From Methylotenera sp. L2L1 (GTDB lineage Bacteria > Pseudomonadota > Gammaproteobacteria > Burkholderiales > Methylophilaceae), in NCBI RefSeq assembly GCF_000744605.1, contig NZ_JQMG01000001.1, positions 1,798,001 to 1,862,000 on the forward strand: DNA of 64,000 nt. The letters are read 5' to 3'. Both the position numbers and the translations under genes were made by a program. This document shows, piece by piece, positions 56,963 through 63,210 of this stretch (the first letter of the stretch is position 1; the number at the start of each line of letters is the position of its first letter). The notes below the pieces were generated by a model. That model did no database searches and had not been told where the DNA came from. It saw nothing but the letters and a program-made list of their open reading frames with translations.

Positions 56963-58315
56963 ATGAAACGCTATTATCCACATGATAACAAAGGTCAAGT
57001 TGCGATTATTGTCGCGATGGCGCTTGTTGTGCTGATTGGTATGGTTGGTCTTGCGGTAGATTCAGGTCGTGGCTATGGTGTAAAAGCTAAGCTAAGTGCT
57101 GCTGTGGATGCTGCTGCGATTGCAGCAGCAAGAGGTTTAACCGTAGGCGATGATGATGCCGAGCGTATCGCTAATGCACAAGTCGCCGCACAAAAATTCT
57201 TTAATGGTAATTTCCCCAATGATTACTTGGGCTCAACACCTACATCACTTAGTACCACGGCTGTGCATAAAAGCGACGGTTACTGGCAGGTCAATGTTAC
57301 CGCTACTGCTAATATGCCAACAACATTTATGCGAGTGGTTGGTCAGGACGAATTAGATCTTAACGCTGCTAGTGAGGTGATTCGGCGAGATGTTGATATT
57401 GTATTAGTCATGGATACTTCTGGATCCATTGGCTCAGCGATGACTGGGCTGAAAAATTGTGCAAAAAACTCTTTTGTGAATAAGTTTATTGAAGGCCCTG
57501 GTGGGGATAGGCTAGGTTTAGTGAGCTTTGCATCTGGTGCGGTACTAGATGTGCCAATCAACAAAGATGCAACAAGAGGGTTCAGCAAGACCCAGATGAA
57601 CAACGCGATTGATGCATTTACCTCTAGCGGCTGGACAGGTTCTGCAGAAGGCATGCGCAGAGCGCTTAATGAGATTAACGCAATTCCCGCATCGATTCGT
57701 TCTAGCTTGCGAGTCATTGTGTTTTTTAGTGATGGTGCGCCAAATGCCTTACCCGCAACCTTTGATCGCCTATCTGGCACGCCCAACCCGGTAGTCGGTG
57801 ATTTAGAGTCTGAAACAAACGGCGCTGCAACTGGGCGTGCAACGCAATTGTATCGTGAAGATAGGCGCGATACGCTGCGCGCGACTTACAATAATATCGA
57901 TGTGTTGAGGAGTACCGGTTTTAATATTACCGGTGTGGGAGATATTCCACTTGCTAGCTATAATAATGTGCGGACCTTAACCGGTAGCCCCATTGCCAAT
58001 ACGCGGTGCAATGTTAATAAGGCTGCAAGAAACATGGTTGAAAATGCTGCTAACACAGCACGCAACCAAGGTATTTATGTACACTCCGCAGCGTTAGGGT
58101 CGGCTGTTAATAACCCAGAAACCAGCTTTAGCGGTGGGTGTAGCACTAACAGTGAGGTTGGGGTTACCATTCTCAAGCGGGTGGCAAATACTACTGACTC
58201 TACTCATTACAATGTAGCACAACCCACTGGTATTTATGTTTCAGCAGCAACAATTGCGCAGTGTGATGATGCGTTTAGTAAAATTGCAAGTGAGATATTA
58301 CGGTTGACTAAATAA
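56963..58315 (+). CDS. TadG-like protein with von Willebrand factor A domain
   Basis: 450 residues. The TadG N-terminus GQVAIIVAMALVVLIGMVGL and VDSGRGYGVKAKLSAAVDAA is followed by a VWA domain. The MIDAS motif is DTSGSIG (VDIVLVMDTSGSIG, about residues 143-156), with a downstream Thr/Ser region (TSSGWTGSAEG) and FFSDGAPN. VWA-TadG proteins are thought to be adhesive tip components of Flp pili. AGGAGG precedes the ATG. It is the last core gene of the locus. Confidence 0.92.
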   Translation: MKRYYPHDNKGQVAIIVAMALVVLIGMVGLAVDSGRGYGVKAKLSAAVDAAAIAAARGLTVGDDDAERIANAQVAAQKFFNGNFPNDYLGSTPTSLSTTAVHKSDGYWQVNVTATANMPTTFMRVVGQDELDLNAASEVIRRDVDIVLVMDTSGSIGSAMTGLKNCAKNSFVNKFIEGPGGDRLGLVSFASGAVLDVPINKDATRGFSKTQMNNAIDAFTSSGWTGSAEGMRRALNEINAIPASIRSSLRVIVFFSDGAPNALPATFDRLSGTPNPVVGDLESETNGAATGRATQLYREDRRDTLRATYNNIDVLRSTGFNITGVGDIPLASYNNVRTLTGSPIANTRCNVNKAARNMVENAANTARNQGIYVHSAALGSAVNNPETSFSGGCSTNSEVGVTILKRVANTTDSTHYNVAQPTGIYVSAATIAQCDDAFSKIASEILRLTK

Positions 58316-58637
58316 TGGATGCTCAAAAAGCATGATATGTATATGGCTGTATACTGCATGTGCGATTAGTCATTAATTGATGGTTTTTACCTAACAGCTA
58401 AGCAGTTGTTAGGTCTGCAGTTGTTTTGTGGGGTCATTTTTTAAAGGCGCCTAGCATTTTTTAACATCTTTTATCAATATTATTTTGTTGATATAAGGGT
58501 TAGCCCTCATGTACGGATTTCATCATTCAAGGTAAATTGTCACCTCAATCTCAGTGGTTCCAAATTGGTAGCCGATGACGTAATGTCGAGTCAAACGGAG
58601 CTTCTGTTTTTTTCAATTTATCAATGAGGAGGTATTC
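58316..58637. other. Intergenic region after the Tad locus, with hairpin
   Basis: 322 bp without a gene. A perfect 8-bp inverted repeat ACCTAACA / TGTTAGGT with a 10-base loop lies at 58389-58414, extended to 11 bp by a wobble pair, and a moderately T-rich stretch follows. It is a plausible end of the Tad transcript. A GAGGAGG ribosome binding site at the right end belongs to the DUF2934 gene. Confidence 0.45.
58389..58414 (+). terminator. Hairpin downstream of the second tadG
   Basis: ACCTAACA-N10-TGTTAGGT, 74 bp after the TadG stop, is followed by CTGCAGTTGTTTTGTGG. The T-run is interrupted, so this is a possible but weak intrinsic terminator. Confidence 0.45.
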
Positions 58638-58880
58638 ATGGTGCTTGAAACAACAACCATTAAAGGTAAAAAACCAAAAGATTCATTAGCTTCAGTCGCT
58701 CCAGCCATCAAAACAGCGCGTTCTCGTAAGTTGCAGCAGCCGACTGGGTCAAGCAGTGCGATTGATGATAAATTACTGCACATTGCGGTAACAGCCTATT
58801 ACAAAGCAGAATCCAGAGGGTTTGAGCCAGGACATGAAATACAGGATTGGTTGGAGGCGGAAGCAGAGGTGGTGCAATGA
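58638..58880 (+). CDS. DUF2934 small protein
   Basis: 80 residues. The C-terminal half IAVTAYYKAESRGFEPGHEI followed by QDWLEAEAEV is the DUF2934 signature. The N-terminal half is Lys/Ser-rich and probably disordered. The function is unknown. A strong ribosome binding site (GAGGAGG) lies before the ATG. It overlaps the following PAS-like gene by ATGA. Confidence 0.85.
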   Translation: MVLETTTIKGKKPKDSLASVAPAIKTARSRKLQQPTGSSSAIDDKLLHIAVTAYYKAESRGFEPGHEIQDWLEAEAEVVQ

Positions 58881-59296
58881 ATACCTCATCAACCACACGT
58901 CAAATTAAAGGCATGATTGCCAATAATCTATTAAATAATATCCCTCATCATGAAGATGTTGGTTTAAATCTGCCAGTATTAACCATTTATGAAAACGGTA
59001 TGATTAGAAGTTGCAGTAACGCTGCTATTGAGTTGCTAGGTTGTTCGTTAGACAAGCTCAAGTGGCGACACATATCTACATTTTTCCCGCAATTAGCTGA
59101 TATGGTGATCATACAAGGCGGAAAAATTAATCCTAACTTACGCTTCCTCTCACACATCGGGTATAGCTTTGATGTGATTAATATGCGCGGCGTACATATT
59201 GCATGCGCATTGTTTTTTAATGAGATTGAGCACTTTGATCGACATTATTTAAGAGTTATCTTTCGTCCAGTTGAGCCGCAATATTCAATGCTCTAA
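58877..59296 (+). CDS. Small stand-alone PAS-like protein
   Basis: About 139 residues from an ATG that overlaps the DUF2934 stop; a longer frame to 58847 lies inside that gene. LTIYENGMIRSCSNAAIELL and GCSLDKLKWRHISTFFP resemble the first half of a PAS domain, and YLRVIFRPVE its end. There is no output domain, so it would act through protein contact. It ends just before a strong terminator. The ligand is unknown. Confidence 0.72.
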   Translation: MNTSSTTRQIKGMIANNLLNNIPHHEDVGLNLPVLTIYENGMIRSCSNAAIELLGCSLDKLKWRHISTFFPQLADMVIIQGGKINPNLRFLSHIGYSFDVINMRGVHIACALFFNEIEHFDRHYLRVIFRPVEPQYSML

Positions 59297-59338
59297 TATG
59301 TAAGCTTTCATTGTGCTGCTCAAGTCAGCATGCACCAT

Positions 59339-59373
59339 GATTGCCTCTGGTAATGGAGGCAATCTTTTTTCTT
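59339..59373 (+). terminator. Rho-independent terminator
   Basis: A perfect 9-bp stem (GATTGCCTC / GAGGCAATC, 8-base loop) is immediately followed by TTTTTTCTT. This is the clearest intrinsic terminator of the window and ends the DUF2934-PAS transcript. Confidence 0.92.
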
Positions 59374-59479
59374 AAGCGATGGAGAAAACAGACAGTGATT
59401 ATCTATACGTGATATAACAGGCTATCAGTTTTAAGTGATTTAATAAATAAGTAGCTTAATAACAATAAGGAGAATACCA

Positions 59480-59959
59480 ATGCAACATTTAAAGCACATC
59501 GTTACTACTATTATCGTTGTGCTAGGGTTATCAATCTCAATGGTGACACTAGCATACACAGACGTACCTGAAGAAATCATCCCTGAAGATTCCGCAGAGC
59601 CTGATATGAGCGCAGTGAGTCCTGTCACTGTCGGTGATGTGACCTATTTATCCGGCGGCATAGGCAGGGCAGAGTCCGTCGCCATGCGTCAAAATGCTAA
59701 AAATTACGCATTAGAAATCGTCTTTGTAGAGAAAGCTGGTACTTTAGAAGAATACCTGTCAGAAGTTAGTCTACAGATTCAGGATGTTAATAAAAATAAT
59801 GTATTAGAAATTGCCACAGAAGGACCATACTTTTTGGCGAATTTGCCACAAGGCAAATACTTCGTGAGTGCTGAGTATAAAGGTGAAGCTAAAACACAAT
59901 GGGTCACCATCAGTAAAAGCAAACATAGCAAACTAGTGTTTTGGTGGCGTGCTCAGTAG
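59480..59959 (+). CDS. Secreted hypothetical protein
   Basis: 159 residues with a signal peptide (IVVLGLSISMVTLAYTDVPE, cleavage near AYT). An acidic Pro-rich segment is followed by a beta-rich domain whose pattern (LQIQDVNKNNVLEIATEGPY, LPQGKYFVSAEYKGEAKTQW) resembles carboxypeptidase-regulatory-like or transthyretin-like folds. No enzyme motif is seen. AAGGAG precedes the start. It is monocistronic, followed by a hairpin at 60043-60075. Confidence 0.8.
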   Translation: MQHLKHIVTTIIVVLGLSISMVTLAYTDVPEEIIPEDSAEPDMSAVSPVTVGDVTYLSGGIGRAESVAMRQNAKNYALEIVFVEKAGTLEEYLSEVSLQIQDVNKNNVLEIATEGPYFLANLPQGKYFVSAEYKGEAKTQWVTISKSKHSKLVFWWRAQ

Positions 59960-60042
59960 TGTATTGTTTAGGGTAAGTTAAGTATTCAAACTTAGCTTAT
60001 CACACCAAGCAATATCAGCTAGATAACAAATCAAGCTGATGG

Positions 60043-60075
60043 TAACGGCTCTAAAGGTAGGCTTTAAAGCCGTTA
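60043..60075 (+). terminator. Hairpin downstream of the secreted protein gene
   Basis: A 14-bp stem with one mismatch (TAACGGCT C TAAAG, loop GTAGG, CTTTA A AGCCGTTA) is followed by TTATTC. It lies 83 bp after the stop and is probably a transcription terminator. Confidence 0.6.
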
Positions 60076-60142
60076 TTATTCAAGCTTATCTCTTCTGTAG
60101 TTATTCTTCAAATATCCTTAATTTTTAATTTTCACCCCCGTC

Positions 60143-60162
60143 ATTCCCGCGCAGGCGGGAAT
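60143..60162. repeat. REP-like GC-rich hairpin
   Basis: ATTCCCGC-GCAG-GCGGGAAT is a perfect 8-bp hairpin set in GTCATTCCCGC context. This type of element is dispersed in many betaproteobacterial genomes. Only one copy is seen here, 33 bp beyond the end of the cassette-like region. Confidence 0.6.
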
Positions 60163-60195
60163 CTAGTTAAGGTGATGATAATGACAGCATCAATA

Positions 60196-60693
60196 TTATG
60201 CCTCAAGCGCCTTGCGCCATGCTGCAACCTTCTGCGCTAAAGGCAGTGTATGTGCAGGGCTTGAAGAGGGTAGGCGGACAAAGTTGATATCGCTTATATT
60301 GAGCAGTGGTAAACATAACTTGTTAAAGCTCTTTTCTGCTTTTTCACCGTTAAATCCAACGAGCTTGATATTTGGGTGTTGTTTGAAAAACAACTGAAAG
60401 TCATTCGCTATCTGCGACCTACTTTCAATCGCACTATCTAAGCTACCAGCACGTACACAAGTATGCAAAACATCCCAAACTGCAACACCAGATTCGGTTA
60501 ATCTCTCAACTCTATATTCATAAGCTGATTCAGCATCAAAACCATAGAGGCTACCCATAATACGCCAAAATGCGTTGCGCGGGTGAGCATAATATTGGTT
60601 AGCGTTAAGTGAAAGTGCGCCTGGCATACTGCCCAAGATGAGGATTTTGGCTGATTTTTCTGTGATAGGAGGAAAGCTAGTAATGGTGTTCAT
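60196..60693 (-). CDS. DNA-deoxyinosine glycosylase (UDG superfamily)
   Basis: 165 residues. The motifs ILILGSMPGALSLNANQYYA and HPRNAFWRIMG, and the C-terminal LPSSSPAHT, match the hypoxanthine-DNA glycosylase branch (family 6) of the uracil-DNA glycosylase superfamily. The enzyme removes deaminated adenine (hypoxanthine) from DNA in base excision repair. The ATG is preceded by GTTAGGAG, which is both an attC-type box and a good ribosome binding site. It is the last gene of the cassette-like array. Confidence 0.87.
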   Translation of the reverse strand: MNTITSFPPITEKSAKILILGSMPGALSLNANQYYAHPRNAFWRIMGSLYGFDAESAYEYRVERLTESGVAVWDVLHTCVRAGSLDSAIESRSQIANDFQLFFKQHPNIKLVGFNGEKAEKSFNKLCLPLLNISDINFVRLPSSSPAHTLPLAQKVAAWRKALEA

Positions 60694-60699
60694 CTTGAC

Positions 60700-60770
60700 T
60701 CCTAACGTTCAAGGTCAAGCACGCTGTGCTGCACTGCACGCAAAGTACCAAGCGTAGCGCAGAGGTAGGC
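60700..60770 (-). repeat. Putative attC recombination site A
   Basis: In minus orientation the 71-bp element starts GCCTACC (one mismatch to RYYYAAC) 4 bp after the 231-residue gene stop and ends GTTAGGA, with GAAC just before it. The interior holds short complementary stretches, and GTTAGGAG lies directly before the glycosylase start. The R' box misses the final Y of GTTRRRY. Confidence 0.6.
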
Positions 60771-60774
60771 ATAA

Positions 60775-61470
60775 TTATTCTATGAGCATCCATGTGGAAC
60801 CTGAGTGTTTAACTTGCGCAACGCCACACGGTTTGAGACCAGTAGGATTAGTTTCCGCTGCTGCATAACACTGCTTTTTGACTAGCGCATGGTTAGCGCT
60901 TTCCCAACCTCCATCATGCGGGCCCCACTCGGGCTCGTAGTTTGCTATTCGGTGAAAATCACTCAAGCCCACCTGCCAAATTTCGACATTGTTTGGGCGA
61001 TAGCCAGCGAACATGTCATTAGAAATTGACAGAAAGTGCTTCCCGTCAGGAGATGCCAACGGAAAGCCAGATGGAAACACCTGTTGACCGGAGTGATGAT
61101 GGATAACCATATAACTGTCACCTTCATAGTATTGAACATGGATGATATGGCTATTGAGCTTCCGGCTGTAGCCAAGATAGCTGTACCAAATTGCGCTATC
61201 TCCACTTTCTGTTGGATAGTCCACAAGCGAAACGACCTTCTTCTCCAAGCGAATCAGCAATGTGTAACCTGAGCGGCTAACCACCTTGCTCCTAGCTGAG
61301 AGTTCCTTTTGCTCAATTCCTCTCGCACAGCTAAACATTTTGAGATTCTTCTCTGCGCATTCGGCCACACCAGCTTCTATCGCTTCTGGAGCGATGTACC
61401 CAAAAGCAAATGCCTTTGGCACTACTCCCACGACAAGGGCTACTATCAAGCAAGCAAGGGCAATACGCAT
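60775..61470 (-). CDS. Secreted hypothetical protein (cassette gene)
   Basis: 231 residues with a signal peptide (MRIALACLIVALVVGVVPKA, cleavage near AFA-FGY). The mature part has about six Cys and a repeated-blade-like pattern (HIIHVQYYEGDSYMVIHHHS, ASPDGKHFLSISNDMFAGY) suggestive of a small beta-propeller-like or WD-like fold. Not recognised. It starts 5 bp after the stop of the membrane protein gene, and the two are in one cassette because no attC-like site lies between them. Base composition is richer in GC than the next cassette gene. Confidence 0.72.
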   Translation of the reverse strand: MRIALACLIVALVVGVVPKAFAFGYIAPEAIEAGVAECAEKNLKMFSCARGIEQKELSARSKVVSRSGYTLLIRLEKKVVSLVDYPTESGDSAIWYSYLGYSRKLNSHIIHVQYYEGDSYMVIHHHSGQQVFPSGFPLASPDGKHFLSISNDMFAGYRPNNVEIWQVGLSDFHRIANYEPEWGPHDGGWESANHALVKKQCYAAAETNPTGLKPCGVAQVKHSGSTWMLIE

Positions 61471-61475
61471 TGTGG

Positions 61476-61790
61476 CTAATATTTCACATAGGGGGCGCTG
61501 TTCGTCACACTTGAATGATGAGTTAAGCGTTTACGAACAAATGAACGCACAGCACCAAATGCATAACGTTCGCCAAGGAACCAAACGGATACAGGCCAGA
61601 GGTATAGCGCTAGCCCAATAATCAAAATATCAAAATTAATGAGCATCTCAGACCCAGGGACATAGCAGTCACCGACAGGAGGGCAGCCAATACTATCCAT
61701 GAACTGCCGCTCTAAATTGTGAAGTGCGGCAGGGATGTATAGCACACCAAGCCACCACAGCCATTTGATTGCTAAACCAATCAGTTTCAT
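61476..61790 (-). CDS. Small membrane protein (cassette gene)
   Basis: About 104 residues from the ATG at 61790. Two hydrophobic helices (LIGLAIKWLWWLGVLYIPAA and ILIIGLALYLWPVSVWFLGE) flank a loop with two Cys (GCPPVGDCYVPG). The C-terminus is basic. Not recognised. GTTAGGTG, the proposed attC end, lies just before the start. It is the first gene of a two-gene cassette with the 231-residue secreted protein. Confidence 0.68.
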   Translation of the reverse strand: MKLIGLAIKWLWWLGVLYIPAALHNLERQFMDSIGCPPVGDCYVPGSEMLINFDILIIGLALYLWPVSVWFLGERYAFGAVRSFVRKRLTHHSSVTNSAPYVKY

Positions 61791-61794
61791 AAGC

Positions 61795-61878
61795 ACCTAA
61801 CGAAAATTAAAGGACGCCACGTATTTTCGGCGTTGTGCTTGACCGCAGGGTTACGTGGCAATAAGCAAATTGTTAAAT
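61795..61878 (-). repeat. Putative attC recombination site B
   Basis: An 84-bp imperfect palindrome with both outer boxes intact in minus orientation: ATTTAAC (RYYYAAC) and GTTAGGT (GTTRRRY). Inside, GCCACGTA and TACGTGGC pair perfectly around a loop of about 28 bases. It begins 6 bp after the 128-residue gene and ends just before the 104-residue gene. This is the best attC candidate. Confidence 0.72.
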
Positions 61879-61883
61879 GATTG

Positions 61884-62270
61884 TCAGTCTTCAATCGGAA
61901 CGTAAATATCACCACGTGGGAGATAACCCCAGCCATTTTCTATACGAAAAACGGCACCCTCATAATCAAGTTCTATTTGAATCTCTGTTGCCGGGCACTC
62001 TGGTCCAGCTTTTATTTTTACGGTTGTCTGAGGTTGTTTGAAGGTTGTGATAACCCCAAAACCTGGTTTTTCAGTATTAAAGCATTGGATAAAAAATTGC
62101 TGCCCTTTATCATTGACTGTTACCACTAGATTTATTTTGTTTTTCATCGTAGTGGTATATCCGCCCGTGTCCTTATTTCTTATATTGCTATATGTACCAG
62201 ATAATGGTGTATCTGATGCATGTAAACTATCCGTTATTATCGTCAATATTAGGAAAAAGAGTAGTCTCAT
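61884..62270 (-). CDS. Small secreted hypothetical protein (cassette gene)
   Basis: 128 residues with a signal peptide (LLFFLILTIITDSLHA, cleavage before SDT). The mature domain of about 110 residues is beta-rich with two Cys (FFIQCFNTEKPG and GPECPATE) that may form a disulfide. Not recognised. Single-gene cassette flanked by putative attC sites B and C. Confidence 0.7.
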   Translation of the reverse strand: MRLLFFLILTIITDSLHASDTPLSGTYSNIRNKDTGGYTTTMKNKINLVVTVNDKGQQFFIQCFNTEKPGFGVITTFKQPQTTVKIKAGPECPATEIQIELDYEGAVFRIENGWGYLPRGDIYVPIED

Positions 62271-62299
62271 ATCAGTACCAGTGACCAGTCGTCAGAGTT

Positions 62300-62374
62300 G
62301 CCAAACGTTTCAATTATTAAGATATACAAGGGGCGTGTTTTAGTCCACAGTCCTGCTTGGTGAATGGGTTAGGA
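62300..62374 (-). repeat. Putative attC recombination site C
   Basis: In minus orientation it starts TCCTAAC, overlapping the TAA stop of the 196-residue gene, and ends GTTTGGC about 75 bp later. Each box differs from the consensus at one position. Short TTCA/TGAA complementarity lies inside the boxes. This is the weaker candidate; its distal end is uncertain. Confidence 0.45.
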
Positions 62375-62959
62375 GTTGCGTGGGTCATTTAATTTTTGAA
62401 ATTTTGACCGTTGACGAGAAAATTTGTCTTCTTCGTCCCAGGTAAAAAAAGCCTTAACTGAATATACTGACCCCTCAATATCAGTAAACATAAGTAGAAT
62501 ATATGATGTTTTGGGCGTGGTTACAAGATGACTGTCAATTCCTGTATTTGTGTCGTAGAACTTTTCGAGTCGAGATATAACCTCATTTGCAGTGTATGGA
62601 GATGTATTTATAGTAATGGAGGAACTTTCATTTGGCTTAATTACAACCTTTGTTGTTTTAGGGTAGCGAAATGTTTTTTTCTCATGTTCATAAAGAATAC
62701 AAGAAACATCACGAGCTAGCTTATCCCCCGGATTTACTAAACTTAATGATAAATCCTCTGAGTCGTCGACTCTTTTCAAAGTGCCTGCATATATAAAGGG
62801 GGTTGTTGATACAAAGTGTTGTCTTTGCGCTATCTCGAATTGATTAACTATTGCTTTTCTAGAGGTCCTGGTTTCTAAAAGGTAGAATACAGTAGTGATA
62901 GCTAAAATAAAGTTGAGAGCAATTGGTATTAGTATTTCGGGTTTAAGAAATGTATCCAT
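62369..62959 (-). CDS. Membrane-anchored hypothetical protein (cassette gene)
   Basis: 196 residues. One N-terminal transmembrane helix (PEILIPIALNFILAITTVFY) followed by a coiled-coil-like helix (TRTSRKAIVNQFEIAQRQHF) and a beta-rich soluble domain. No family was recognised. AT-rich relative to neighbours. The stop TAA is part of the proposed attC box TCCTAAC. GTTAGGAG lies 19 bases before the ATG. It is the first gene of the array next to acs. Confidence 0.72.
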   Translation of the reverse strand: MDTFLKPEILIPIALNFILAITTVFYLLETRTSRKAIVNQFEIAQRQHFVSTTPFIYAGTLKRVDDSEDLSLSLVNPGDKLARDVSCILYEHEKKTFRYPKTTKVVIKPNESSSITINTSPYTANEVISRLEKFYDTNTGIDSHLVTTPKTSYILLMFTDIEGSVYSVKAFFTWDEEDKFSRQRSKFQKLNDPRNS

Positions 62960-62972
62960 GCTAAAAAATAAC

Positions 62973-63024
62973 TCCTAACGTGAAGTAGACACCGAATTAG
63001 GTGTATATCTTAGTGATGTTAAAT
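62973..63024 (-). repeat. Putative attC-like site D at the array's acs-proximal end
   Basis: In minus orientation the element starts ATTTAAC and ends GTTAGGA, 52 bp, with an inner ACACC/GGTGT hairpin. ATTTAAC is the same box as in site B and ACGTTAGGAGT is shared with site A. It could be a short attC of a lost cassette or part of an attI. No integrase gene is visible in the window. Confidence 0.5.
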
Positions 63025-63151
63025 GTGAATTTAAATCATTATTTTTATTAAGTTATTAATTCTTATGAGGTTAGTACTTTCATCTGCTTATTTTTCTGCT
63101 AAAAAGTACATCTAAGTAATTAACAGCCAATAGTGATTACGACAGTTCAAA

Positions 63152-63205
63152 AGCGATAACGCTATCATTATTATGATAGGCGGATAGAGTAAAGCATCCG
63201 CCTAT
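63152..63205. terminator. Cluster of hairpins downstream of acs
   Basis: Three overlapping inverted repeats: AGCG-ATAA-CGCT (63152-63163), CTATCAT-TATT-ATGATAG (63162-63179) and ATAGGCGGAT-N10-ATCCGCCTAT (63176-63205). The last is 10 bp perfect and lies 5 bp after the acs stop. T-richness is stronger on the plus-strand side, so a bidirectional end or mutually exclusive folds are possible. Confidence 0.6.
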
Positions 63206-63210
63206 TTCTT

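Noticed and set aside
58389-58414. attC site after the second tadG (ACCTAAC...GTTAGGT)
   Set aside because: The outer boxes fit the consensus, but the element is only 26 bp, too short for an attC, and no cassette gene is attached. A transcript-end hairpin is the simpler reading.
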